Shown: positions 48,135-58,216 of the stretch, piece after piece
Layout of the letters: each line of letters starts with the position of its first letter
How positions within the stretch are numbered: the stretch's first letter is position 1
NCBI GenBank assembly: GCA_038503075.1
Contig: JBCAML010000002.1
Location: forward strand, 3,596,001 to 3,660,000
Source: Gyromitra esculenta
Lineage: Eukaryota; Ascomycota; Pezizomycetes; Pezizales; Discinaceae
DNA: 64,000 nt
Direction: 5' to 3'
The notes under the pieces: model-generated
Seen by the model: only the letters and a program-made list of their open reading frames with translations
Database searches by the model: none
Told to the model about the DNA's origin: nothing
Position numbers and translations under genes: made by a program

Positions 48135-49829
48135 ATGATGAAACTTCTCAGTATAACACCGTTGCTCCTAGCTGCGTATCTGAGCTCCGTCGTCGCACGA
48201 GAAATCTCCGACCCAGTTCGAAAAGCAAACTATGACTCTGGGGAGATGCACATGGCGATCATGGGAACAAAGAGACAATCTTTCGCTTTGCACAGAGAGT
48301 CAGGGGCATATAATTCCTCACGATACAATAAGATTGCAACTTACAGCCCTTGTATCAATGGGATTGCTGCTGGAGAGTTCAGATGCAAAAATGTTGATTT
48401 GGCTTACTTTGCATCTCATGCTGAACTGGGGAGCAAGACTGGCGAAGGGAGTAGTAGCTGGGGTTGGACCTCTTCGACGGGTCGTGAGTTTATCATTATT
48501 GCTCAGGTGCCTAGTTCTGCTGTATTAATGTTGAGGTTTTTGAAAGCTGACTTCGAACTCCTTAGGCTGATGGTGCTGCATTTGCTGAGGTATTGACGAA
48601 TGGAGAACTGGATTATGTTGGAAGGCTGCCGCAACAAAGTACACCGGAGATTTGGCGCGGTAGGTTATCTATCAACGTTCTAAAAACAATTAGACTTGAA
48701 CTAACTTCATGGTATAGAGATCCGCGTTCTCGACAGCTATGCAGTGATCGGATCAGAGGCTACCAACCATTATGTTCAGATCTTTGATATGCGAAAACTT
48801 CTTTCCATCACGCCTACTCAGAAGCCAAAGACCTTCAGTACATCATCAGACCTCACTAGTCTTTTTCGAGGTCTACCCGTGGGAAGAACACATAATATTG
48901 TTGTCAATCAGGACTTGAAGTATGCGGTAGCGGTATGGGCCCGGAGCTTGCCAGAGACGCTGACTTCTAGCTGACTTCCTACAGGTTGGTGCCGCTCCCC
49001 GCACCAGTGCTTGCCGATCTGGCCTTATCTTTATCGACTTGACAAACCCTGCCAACCCGACAAGCCCGGGATGCGCATTGCAGGATGGTTATGTGCATGA
49101 CGCTCAATGCTTGCTGTACAAGGGGCCAGATACAAGATATAAAGGAAAAGATATATGTTATGGATATAACGAAGATACCCTTACAATGTTTGTCCCTGGA
49201 CCTCTTTGGGCATTTGCTTACTGGCGCTGACGCCTGACGGAACAGCTACGACGTCTCAGATAAAGCAAATACAAAAATCATTTCCCGTACAGGTTACACT
49301 GGTGCAAGCTACACCCATCAAGGATGGGTACTGGACACCGAAAACCAAGAGTACCTCATTATGGACGACGAATATGACGAATACGATGGCGTTGGTCCCG
49401 CAGCTGACGGATTTCCAGTGACATATATCTGGGACATCAAGGACCTTACCGCACCTAAGCAGACGGGATACTACAAGTCCGGCCAAGTCTCGATTGATCA
49501 TAACCAATATGTTGTGAATGGAAAGGCATACCAGTCCAACTACGGTGCTGGAATGAGGATCCTGGATATCTCGAGCATTCCGTCTGATCCAACAGGTGCT
49601 GGTGTATCGGAAATAGGGTTCTTTGATGGTAAGCTACTGAACCGATGCTAGTTTCTTGGATCGGGCTAATATTCACCCTTTAGTGTATCCCGAGGACGAC
49701 AACGGGCCAAGAAAGGGTGTTCTTGACTTCGTAGGGACGTGGTCATCGTATGCAATGTTTAAGAGTGGGTGGATCGTGATCAACACTATCGAGAGGGGTG
49801 CGTTCGTCGTGAGGTACACGGGACCTTGA
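48135..49829 (+). CDS. Secreted LVIVD / choice-of-anchor-B repeat protein
   Basis: Six exons (48135-48506, 48566-48659, 48718-48932, 48985-49187, 49246-49628, 49684-49829) give 470 residues. The N terminus is a signal peptide (MKLLSITPLLLAAYLSSVVA). The body has the repeated beta-propeller-like segments of the LVIVD family: REIRVLDSYAVIGSEATNHY, SGLIFIDLTNPANPTSPG, CYGYNEDTLTIYDVSDK, MRILDISSIPSDP, and QGWVLDTENQEYLIMDDEYD with VTYIWDIKDLTAPKQTG. These choice-of-anchor-B proteins are common in bacteria and filamentous fungi; the biochemical role is unknown. Fungal members are secreted and some are called regulatory P-domain proteins. It lies 1.4 kb upstream of an AA9 oxygenase in the same direction. 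Confidence 0.83.
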
Positions 49830-51227
49830 TGCTGTAAAAGCGAAAGAAATGAGGATCTAAGGGAATTATTCACTATGTAAATTTTTGTGAGGTATTCGTC
49901 GTTAGAGTGACTGCAGTCGTTGAGATGGTTAGCTATATTAGGAAACGTACAGAGTTTTCAGAATTCAAATCTGGTCCCTATAACTCTCGGGTGAAACTCG
50001 ATTCACAAACCAAGTCGTCAATTTTAAATGAGAAAAGAAGTATCCTGTACCCACCTATTACTATAGATCATCCCAGGCTCGGTTGTTTGATATCCCGAAT
50101 TCGGTGAATACAAGCCGAGCCTGAAGTTACAGATGAGGGGTAGAGTAGAGGTGGTCTGAGGTTAGAGCAAAGTATTAATCACAAGGGCCGCATATTTAGA
50201 TACACCTAGCTGTATGCCTCCAGGAGGTACAGGCACCGCTAGTACATGTCACGCGCACTGTAAAGTTAGATGGCGCTATCTTTGATGGCCGTACTCAAGA
50301 ACACGTCCAAAGAATCCAAACGAAGAACAGAATTAGTAGATTTCTAATCATTGCCATTTACTTAGGACGAGCCATAGCCATAGTTGGATAGACCTTACCC
50401 CACTTAAGCCGAGTGCCTAGCCAACGAAACGGACCTACAAACTTCACACAAATCTCATCCACCATCACCAGTTAGGTTTTACAAAGGTAGACCTCCCCAA
50501 CGGGATCAGAGGAGCAGGGTTTAAATTTATTAGACCAACGCGTTCTCTGCCACTCCTGTAACTCGCACCCGGTCCCCCGGGGACCAAATCCGACCAGATG
50601 CGCCCCATAACAAAATGTGGGGATGGGCATACCTTGGGGCTGCTGGCTTGTCACGGAATCATTTCCTGATGTCCCGTTAAGCTTAAACTTTGTGTCACCC
50701 GATGTGTCTAGCTTCTGTGTGACATCTCCTTGCCAAGCCTCGTAATTAAGTCGGAGCCGGAGTTGCTTGCGTTTCTCGCCATTATATATTCCTGTTAGGA
50801 TTTTCGTATCGTATACTCGAACATTCCCGTCACCCCCGAGTACCGCTAACCAATTACTTGAACCAAACAACAGCTAGGCCTCGGCAAACATACACTCACA
50901 AGGACAATAGGGCTGGTTCGGTAGGCTATCCGTCTACTAACTACTAGCTCAAGCAACTCGTGCACCTTCAGAATTAATAGAGATAAGTATTATATGTTAC
51001 TTCTCCGATAGTAGCATCTACTTCACCGCATTGCTTTATCGGAGCTAAAATGCGAAAGCTGCCGATGAATTTAATTAATAACTCCCACGTTGTGAATGAA
51101 GTACACGAAATTACCTACAGGAATATGTTCTACAGAAGTTATAAAAGGACACCTCTGCGGCCAGAATTTACTCATAAAAAATTACCAGTTAGAGCCCAGA
51201 CGAGGATAGTATTATCCTGTTGGAAAA
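49830..51227. other. Intergenic with one doubtful minus-strand frame
   Basis: A minus-strand frame at 50472-50873, opening directly after a CTAG acceptor-like site and lacking ATG, reads like protein (VLGGDGNVRVYDTKILTGIY, later YGAHLVGFGPRGTGCELQEW). No upstream exon could be joined. It may be the last exon of an unrecognised gene or a relic. Nothing else stands out. Confidence 0.35.
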
Positions 51228-52512
51228 ATGAAGTCTCTTTTCTGCTCTCTTGCGGCCCTCACGACCTTAGCTGTCAGTCTCGTCGATGCCCACGGATATG
51301 TCAGCCAGGCTATCATCGGTAAGACTACGATAGATATCAGTAATTAGAGCGTGTCTAACCAGATTCAAGACAGTGTCACATACTCGGGATACCTCCCGTA
51401 CAGTGATCCGTATTACAGTCCCCCGCCGCAGCGGATTTTTCGAAAAATCAACGGCAATGGTCCAGTCGAGGACGTGTCTTTGATTGATCTTCAATGCGGA
51501 GGATACACAGCTGGTGGAATCGTCGGTTCTGCACCGGCCGCACTTCAGGCTACTGTTACTCCGGGATCAACCATTACACTGCAATGGACTCAATGGTACA
51601 ATGGATTCCTCCTACAATCTAAGTTTGATTACCGCGTTAACATGAATAACTGCATTGAATAGGCCAGACTCACATAAAGTTTGCCATCCCATCAATCTGA
51701 ATCAACATGTTGCTGACTAGTTTCAAGGGCCCAGTTCTGACCTACATGGCGAAATGTCCTGCAAGTTGTGTGGATTATGTACCGGGCACTGCGTGAGTAC
51801 CCTAGTTTTACGCTCTAGATAAATGTTGCTTCTCCAATAGCCACTAACCTAATGAGACAATAGGGCTGTCTGGTTTAAAGTTGCACATACTGGGAAGTCT
51901 GGAACTACATGGGGCACTGTGAGCAAACCATCTACTTGAAGGCTAGAAGACCGATAGCCTAACTATAGTAGACCCCATTAGAGACAAACGTTCCATACAC
52001 CTTCCAAATCCCCGCCAAATTAAAGCCCGGAAACTACATCGTCCGCCACGAGATCATTGCTCTTCATAGTGGTAAGTACTCCCCAACCCTGGCTGTAGCG
52101 TTTGACGAATTACTGATTTTGTTATAATATTACCGTTTTCTCAGCCTACGCATAGTAAGTACCCCACCATGTCTGAAGCCCTCGGATATCTCTAATTTTT
52201 TACAGTCCTGGCGCCCAGTTTTATCCCAGCTGCTTCCAGGTTACAGTAACTGGGTCGGGAACTGCACTCCCTACCAGCTTCGTCAGCATTCCAGGTGTTT
52301 ACACCGCAAGCACCCCAGGTAAGTTCATCACTCATCTCTTGTAATGTATATCTCTGACGCTTATGGCTCTAGGGGTTGTATATGATATTTACACTACGGG
52401 AACTGCTGCGTACACTATCCCCGGACCTGCAGGTAAGTAACTCTTCAGACATGAATTCGCCGAGTGGATCACTGACTTATACTATCGTGGGAGTATAGTA
52501 TGGACTGGTTAA
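51228..52512 (+). CDS. AA9 lytic polysaccharide monooxygenase
   Basis: Copper-dependent oxidative enzyme that cleaves cellulose or other beta-glucans outside the cell. Ten exons (51228-51318, 51370-51595, 51663-51678, 51728-51792, 51864-51918, 51972-52071, 52145-52154, 52206-52318, 52373-52432, 52499-52512) give 249 residues. A 21-residue signal peptide ends in VDA, leaving H22 (HGYVSQAII) as the mature N terminus, one arm of the copper histidine brace. The second histidine is H110 in DSHKGPVLTYMAKC, and the axial pair is Q192 and Y194 in AQFYPSC. DLQCGGYTAGG and the ending PGPAVWTG are typical. No carbohydrate-binding module or linker follows. Two exons are tiny (16 and 10 nt); leaving either out breaks the reading frame. 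Regio-selectivity cannot be told. Confidence 0.93.
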
Positions 52513-53678
52513 GCAAAATTTTGTTGTCAATGTAGGCTGATTGGCTGTTTTATATGATGAAAGTTGAAAGAGATCCGAAATGGCTTTTTGGCCATGGGCA
52601 CCCCACCCGTTAGCCACGGTTCATGTTACACATATGCAATTGACCGTAGCCAAGGGGCGAATAAATATTACTTTGTGATTATCTATCATGGGAGGGGACT
52701 TGAAGCTGCCGAACAGGAGGGCCCCATGAAATTATATCCAGAGCGTGACTGGTAAATGCGATGTTTTTTTAGACACACAATTCGACTCCCAACCCAACCA
52801 CTATGCCCTGATATCCAGCCATATCTTGCCCTATCCCTCAATAATACTTCGACCGCTTGATATCTTGTTTCAATCACATAGCTACATACATGTTGCTCGT
52901 TACCCTCTTCTCTATTCTTGCTCTACCGCATGAACTCACACCTAAGTACTGCTATTTGCTATCGAATTGGATTCATAAGCTGTTACTCGACCACGTACCT
53001 TTCCGCGAGCAAACACACTACCTAGACCCCCAGACTCTTATAATAGTGCTTTACGATTTTACTTGAGTACACTACTACCAACTCGGAACTTCAAACCGCA
53101 CTCGATCCAGGGATTTTGCATTGGCTTTTCCCACGCCTCTTGGGCCATTTGTTGGATCGATATCCTGCGCATCACGAAAATTACACCTACAAGCATCACG
53201 GGAATATAGAAGCCGATCTTCCAATATTCCCTGCACAGAAAGGCTAAGCCCTGAGATCGAACCTGGCCAGAGGTGGTCATTCCAGCTTAGTGACCTTTTA
53301 GTAGTCACGGCTTGCTCTCTTATGTCTCAGAAAGGTTGACATGAAGATAAATCGCCCGGAAGTAGCATGGTCAAATATGAGTATATCCCGTGGTCGAATA
53401 CTTGCAATTGCTGGTCTGCTTTGAGGGAAAGTGGGGCTGCGACGTTGAAGCATTTCGCTGCATTCCGATTGGCTCAGCAATGTTTCAGCCGCCTGACGTA
53501 TTTCTGAGTTTGTGATGAAAGTAGCCAACCATGGAGAAGAGCAGTGTTCACGCAGGTAATCACCAAAACAGGGAATAAGCATCCAGCGGGTCAGGTGGGC
53601 GGGCTCTACCTTTCTCCGCATTTAGTTATCTCACTTCACAGCTACATCCTCTATCACCGTCTTCACTAAACAGCCACC
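52513..53678. other. Intergenic
   Basis: No gene is seen. Frames near 53059-53621 on both strands overlap each other and lack features. The end is the promoter of the F-box gene. Confidence 0.4.
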
Positions 53679-54512
53679 ATGGACTTGGAATCACCTCTCC
53701 GCCTCCACACCCTTCCCCTCGACATCATCATCGATATCCTCAAGTCGCTCCCAGACTTCTCCTCCCTCCCGTCGCTGCTTCTTACACACAGAGCGTTCAA
53801 CGAGGTCTGGAAAGCCAACTTCAACGAAATCTCGCAGTCCATCGCACGCAATGCATTCCAGCCCTGGCAGGACGCAGTCAACCTCATGCTCGAGCAGCTG
53901 TATCCCCGGGAAAACATGATCCCAACCGAGCTCGTCTCGGTGCGTCTGTCCAGGAGCGACCTCAGCCAGATGATCACCAACGCACAGTACATCAACGATC
54001 TCCTAGTGAAGCACGACCGATTGAAGGATGTCTGGGGCGGACCCTCCGCGTCAGAATCGAAAACTGAGCTCCTCCGTTTCCGCCGCGCTGCGTACCGTGT
54101 CTGGCTATACAACCTGACGATGGAGCTGCCGAAGTGCGAGATGATGAGCGATGTGCTCACCATCATGGAGCTCATCGAGATGCAGTCGGCTGGGAAGCAC
54201 TTTGAGTACCGGGAATGGCCTGGACTCCCGGACTTTTCGACTTTTCCGCCGGGATATGTGGTGCAGAGTTTGGAGTGGCTGATAAGACGGAGGATCCAAA
54301 GCTTTTTGGCGTATGACCCGGATTTGGATGTGAATGAGGTCCATGAGCTAAAACGACAATACGCATCGTTGAATCTGCAGGATCCGAGCGTGAAGGGAGA
54401 GGAGTTTGAGCGGAGAGTGGAAAAATTGAATGAACTTGAGAAGAAGTGGAGGGAGAAGGTGGCTGAAGAGGGGAAGAGGATTATAGAAGAGAGGGAAAAG
54501 GAGTCGAAGTAG
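53679..54512 (+). CDS. F-box domain protein (277 aa)
   Basis: A single exon with a strong start context (CCACCATGG). The first 45 residues match an F-box: LRLHTLPLDIIIDILKSLPD followed by SLLLTHRAFNEVW. F-box proteins recruit substrates to SCF ubiquitin ligases through Skp1. The rest is helical, with many charged residues, and ends in a coiled-coil-like lysine/glutamate tail (LNELEKKWREKVAEEGKR). Similar F-box proteins are numerous in filamentous ascomycetes and usually have no named target. GC content is higher than in the flanks. Confidence 0.75.
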   Translation: MDLESPLRLHTLPLDIIIDILKSLPDFSSLPSLLLTHRAFNEVWKANFNEISQSIARNAFQPWQDAVNLMLEQLYPRENMIPTELVSVRLSRSDLSQMITNAQYINDLLVKHDRLKDVWGGPSASESKTELLRFRRAAYRVWLYNLTMELPKCEMMSDVLTIMELIEMQSAGKHFEYREWPGLPDFSTFPPGYVVQSLEWLIRRRIQSFLAYDPDLDVNEVHELKRQYASLNLQDPSVKGEEFERRVEKLNELEKKWREKVAEEGKRIIEEREKESK

Positions 54513-54831
54513 CGGTTTAATTTCTTATAGTGCTTTCCTATCGGGTAGGATGGGGTAGCGATAGTGATATAATAAACTTTTACTCTTTCAGCTCTCGTCC
54601 GTTTGAGAGCTGCAATTACCCTAATTGATTACAGCTCATGATCGTAAACTCACCCATTAACACAGCAGCAGATTGATGCAAAATCATCTTCAGAGAGCTC
54701 ACCTACAGCTAACGCGGTGGGTCGTTCATGCAATAGTTCAGCAATTCTAATTAAACGAGTGATATTACATGAATCCACGAGAACAGCCACCATATCAAAT
54801 ACAAAACCATCCCTCGCGCCCTCGCCCCAAT
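54513..54831. other. Intergenic between convergent genes
   Basis: Short convergent spacer between the F-box gene and the minus-strand membrane protein gene. Nothing recognised. Confidence 0.4.
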
Positions 54832-56692
54832 TCACGTAAGAACCTCCGTATTCTCCTGAATAGCCAGCAAGGGAGCCGACGCCTGCTCCCTCCTCGCCAG
54901 CTGCAAATCATCCCACGCAACAATCTGCCACGCCGTCCAGCCCTCCAGCAACTCCTTGTTCCACCGCTGCTCCCCATCCGCCACCACCACCACCGCCCTC
55001 CCCCGCGCCCGCTCCATAGTCTCCCAGAACATGTTATGCCACTGCGCAATCGCCAGATAGAACGTCTCGTTGCCCTCCATGGTCGCATCCACCGGCGGCG
55101 GCGGTGGCGCCGGAATACTCGGCTGCTCCACCGTGCGGATCTTGGTGTACTCCTCCCACTCCTCCGTCTGGAACCGCGACCACAGCATCAAGAAGCGGAG
55201 ATCAGACTCGCGGTCGCGCGCCGGACGCGGGATGGGCGGTCCTTGGGGCGCGGGGCGGTCCGCGAGGGCGAGGAGGGAGCGCTGCAGCAGGACGGAGGGC
55301 CAGTTCTTGCGCTGCCACTCGAGACAGGCGGCGTAGTGGGTTCGCAGGGCGCGGGGGGTCCGCAGGACGGGCGCGGGCGGTGGGCGGTCGATTTGGGTCT
55401 CGGTGCGGATGCCGGCTCGGGCGCGTGTTACTTTCATGGGTGCGAACAGGGCGGTTGTCCAGTCTTTGAAGCTAAAGCCGTATCGGGTGGGGGTCCAGCG
55501 GGTGACCAGGGGCCCGGTTGGTGGGAGTGCCGTGGGGCTTCGGGGTGGGTTGGGCTGCTGTGGGCTCGGCGGTATTGGCTGCTGCGGGCCTGGCGGGGCT
55601 GGTTGCTGTGGGCCCGGCGGGCCCGGCTGTTGCGAACCTGGCGGTGCTGGCTGCTGCGGGGATATGGTAGACGGTGGGAGTTCCGGAGGTGGGCCTGGCG
55701 GGTCTTGCGCGACCAGGGGGACGTCCGTTATCCCGCCGCGGCTTTGCGGCAGGTAAGAGTACCGAATATGTTCGAGTTCCACCATATTCACAGCCTCCAT
55801 GAAACGGCGCGCACAGTGGGACGTGAGCGCCATTACTATCCGTCGTTAGCTACGCCTCCCTCTCTCCCTCCCTCCCCGTGAAAGGATCACATACTCATCG
55901 GAAGAATCCCGAAATGCTTCACGTCGTCCATCCAGAGCTGTTCCGCGCCATTCATATCCCACGTCACTCTCCCCGGCGGACTGAACATCACGTGTAGCGC
56001 GATCACGGCCGCGAGATAGATGTTCATGCGCAGGAAGAACAGCTTCCACTGGCCGGGCAGGACCACGGCGAGCGAGTCTGTGCGCACGGCCGGGATGCCC
56101 CAGGCGGAGAGCACGAGCGAGAGCAGGGAGATTGCGTCGAGGAAGGTGAAGCGCAGCATGGCGAGCCGGATCACAAACAGCGGGAAAGGCGAGATGATGA
56201 GGAGGGAGAATACTTTCTGTGGGGCGGTGGTTAGACGGAGGATGAACGGGAGTAACGAGTAAAAAGTAAAAAGTAAAAAGTAAGATGGAACTCACTGCGT
56301 ATCCCTCGTTGCGCATTATGTCTTCTTTCTGGAGTTTCCGCGTGTATGTGTCTTGCTCTACGGACCGGGCGTTACATATATATTAATTTCCTCTGCAGTT
56401 GTGGAAATGATGGGTACAAAGGAGACACACCCTCGTCGTCAAAGAAGATAACCTCCGCGGTGAAATCTTCACGCAGATGGTTCGGATAAAACAGAAAGAC
56501 CTTCCTCGGTATCATGGCCCCGTAATGCAGGACCCGGTATTTCGTCCACAGGGCGGCGATGTGGACGGTGTTGATTACGGGCAGGAGGAATCGCAGCCGG
56601 TACGGAACAGCGAACCCATCGATCCACTCGTCGTCGCTGTCGTCGGGCTCGCTGTCCCAGCCAAGATCGTAGTCGAAAGGGTCCATAACCAT
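54832..56692 (-). CDS. Membrane protein with proline-glutamine repeats (549 aa)
   Basis: Four exons (56692-56431, 56357-56296, 56216-55895, 55835-54832) join in phase to 549 residues; a second ATG two codons in is equally possible. The N terminus is acidic (LGWDSEPDDSDDEWIDGF). Hydrophobic segments follow: LRFLLPVINTVHIAALW, the exon-3 pair VFSLLIISPFPLFVIRLAM and LLSLVLSAWGI, and a third, IYLAAVIALHVMF. After about residue 250 comes a low-complexity stretch of about five copies of an 8-residue QQPxPPxx unit (about 55540-55670), then a soluble C-terminal region (YGFSFKDWTTALFAP, RTHYAACLEWQRKNW, YLAIAQWHNMFWETMERARG). The architecture is known to me only from uncharacterised fungal proteins. 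The third intron's flank carries a heptamer minisatellite. No catalytic motif is seen. Confidence 0.65.
56259..56283. repeat. Heptamer minisatellite (AAAAAGT)n inside an intron
   Basis: Three tandem copies of AAAAAGT plus partial units lie near the 5' end of the second intron of the proline-repeat membrane protein gene. Confidence 0.7.
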
Positions 56693-57012
56693 GGTTCTGG
56701 CGGGCGGTGGAAGATAATGGGATAGTTGGGCGGGGGGAGCGGGGGGGGGATATGTCGCGGGGGAGGTAGATATTTGATTGGGACGTGGACAAAGAGAGGA
56801 TGTTTATCATCGGACAAAGAACGAGAACAAAGGAGCGATTTACTACTACTGTGATTATGGTTATTAGAGTATTTGATTAGGCGATAGAAGAAGAGACCTT
56901 ATTTGACCGTTTTATTATTTATTCGGACAACAGTAAACACTGGATCGAGGCGAGATCCCTCCCTCCACGTACTATCACTCGTATCTGAGACTCAAACCAC
57001 AGACTCCACCTT
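56693..57012. other. Intergenic: upstream of membrane protein gene, 3' flank of TIM23
   Basis: Both neighbours are on the minus strand, so this holds the membrane protein promoter and the TIM23 3' untranslated region. It includes a G-rich run near 56730-56765. Confidence 0.4.
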
Positions 57013-57711
57013 CTACAACAGCGCTTTGCTACCCACGCTCCAAGCCCCGGCGGCGCTGGCCACCAAGAGCGAGCTCCAAACGACAGGCTTTAGGCCCCTG
57101 GTGCTCTTGAACACGGCGCCGGTGATGGCGCCACTGACGACAGAATTGGCGGTGTCGTGTTTGCCCCTGTAGTAGCCCACGGTGGAGTTGATGCCGTTGT
57201 ACACCAGAGCCAAGACGCCAGCGCTGTTCCCCAGGAACGGGCCGCGCCGAGTCATGGCGTTCAGGACAGCATTGAGCTTGAGCCGCGGGGGAGCGTTTTG
57301 CGGCAGCTTCCGCAGGCCCTCGGCGAGGCCCCAGGCGCCGCCGGTGCTGAGGGCGAGGAGGTAGGTGGTGCCGGTGCCGTAGCAGAGGTCGTCGGACCAG
57401 CCGCGGGAGGGAAGGGCGGTCTGGGAGCCGGGCAGGGAGGAGAGGGCGGTGTCTTCGAGTTCGAGGTAGGACAGGCCCTTGTCGAGGCCGGCGAGGGGGT
57501 ACAGCGCGGACGGGTCGATGGAGGCGGGGCCGAGGAAGCTGGCGACGTCGGGGGCCGAGGAGGGATCGAAGGAGGACTGATGGGAGGCGAAGGAGGATGT
57601 GGGGGCGGAGTCGCCGGAGTCTGGCGGGTGTGCTGAGGAGGGGGAGGGCGGGGTCGAGGCGGGCGACGAGGCGGGCCTCTTGCCGGCGAACAGGTCCCAG
57701 AAGCCAGACAT
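57013..57711 (-). CDS. tim23: Mitochondrial inner-membrane translocase subunit TIM23
   Basis: Core channel subunit of the TIM23 complex, which imports presequence proteins across the mitochondrial inner membrane. Single exon, 232 residues, the normal fungal length. The ATG at 57711 was chosen because MSGFWDLFAGK starts the typical N terminus; the longer open frame upstream lies over the promoter. The first 100 residues are the hydrophilic intermembrane-space domain, including DPSALYPLAGLDKGLSYLEL. The four membrane segments of the Tim17/22/23 fold follow, with DDLCYGTGTTYLLALSTGGA, RGPFLGNSAGVLALVYNGIN and TANSVVSGAITGAVFKSTRG. The gene is divergent from the Avt2-like transporter, 505 bp away. 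Confidence 0.93.
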   Translation of the reverse strand: MSGFWDLFAGKRPASSPASTPPSPSSAHPPDSGDSAPTSSFASHQSSFDPSSAPDVASFLGPASIDPSALYPLAGLDKGLSYLELEDTALSSLPGSQTALPSRGWSDDLCYGTGTTYLLALSTGGAWGLAEGLRKLPQNAPPRLKLNAVLNAMTRRGPFLGNSAGVLALVYNGINSTVGYYRGKHDTANSVVSGAITGAVFKSTRGLKPVVWSSLLVASAAGAWSVGSKALL

Positions 57712-58216
57712 GGTGGGAGGGGTGGGGCGGCGATGCGGGGATGGGGTGGGGATTCTGTGTGGTGATGGTGGAGGGAATATGGGGATCAACACACGCACCA
57801 ACGATACCAGCACTGGGGGATGCAGGCGGGCTGAGAGAACTGTCTGCAGCCCGATCGAGGATCGCGAGAGCGGCAGCGGGAGAGAGCCAGTCTGGAGTGA
57901 CAGTCTTTCTCCCCGCCGCCTATTCACCGCTGGGATATGTATCTACGTATTTGAAGCCGGCCACGAAGCAGTGGGCGGCAGAGACTCCAGTCTGGAGTGC
58001 CAGGGCCGCTATCACAGCGGGGATGTGCATCTACAAGGCCCAGCACCGCCAGAGGACCATCGCGTCTGCAGCAGGGAAGCGCGCCCGCTGCCGACAGCGC
58101 AGCCGAGCCTGTGGAGCCTGCCGCCGCCAGTCCACGCCCCTGCCCCGATCCCGACTGGCCACACCTCCTCCACCCATCCGCCCCAGAGCCCCCCAGAACC
58201 ATGCCTTGACCGCGAA
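57712..58216. promoter_or_regulatory. Bidirectional promoter region, TIM23 / amino-acid transporter
   Basis: A GC-rich 505-bp spacer separates two divergent start codons. Long open frames cross it on both strands but are products of the GC bias, with no family features. A CTCCAGTCTGGAGTG word occurs near 57985, and a related CCAGTCTGGAGTGAC near 57888; the CCAGTCTGGAGTG core is thus repeated within 100 bp and could be a factor site. This is a guess from spacing only. Confidence 0.4.

Noticed and set aside
54769..55881. 370-codon plus-strand frame rich in Arg, Pro and Gly
   Set aside because: It lies opposite the proline-repeat membrane protein exon; its composition is that of a GC-rich complement and it has no domain.
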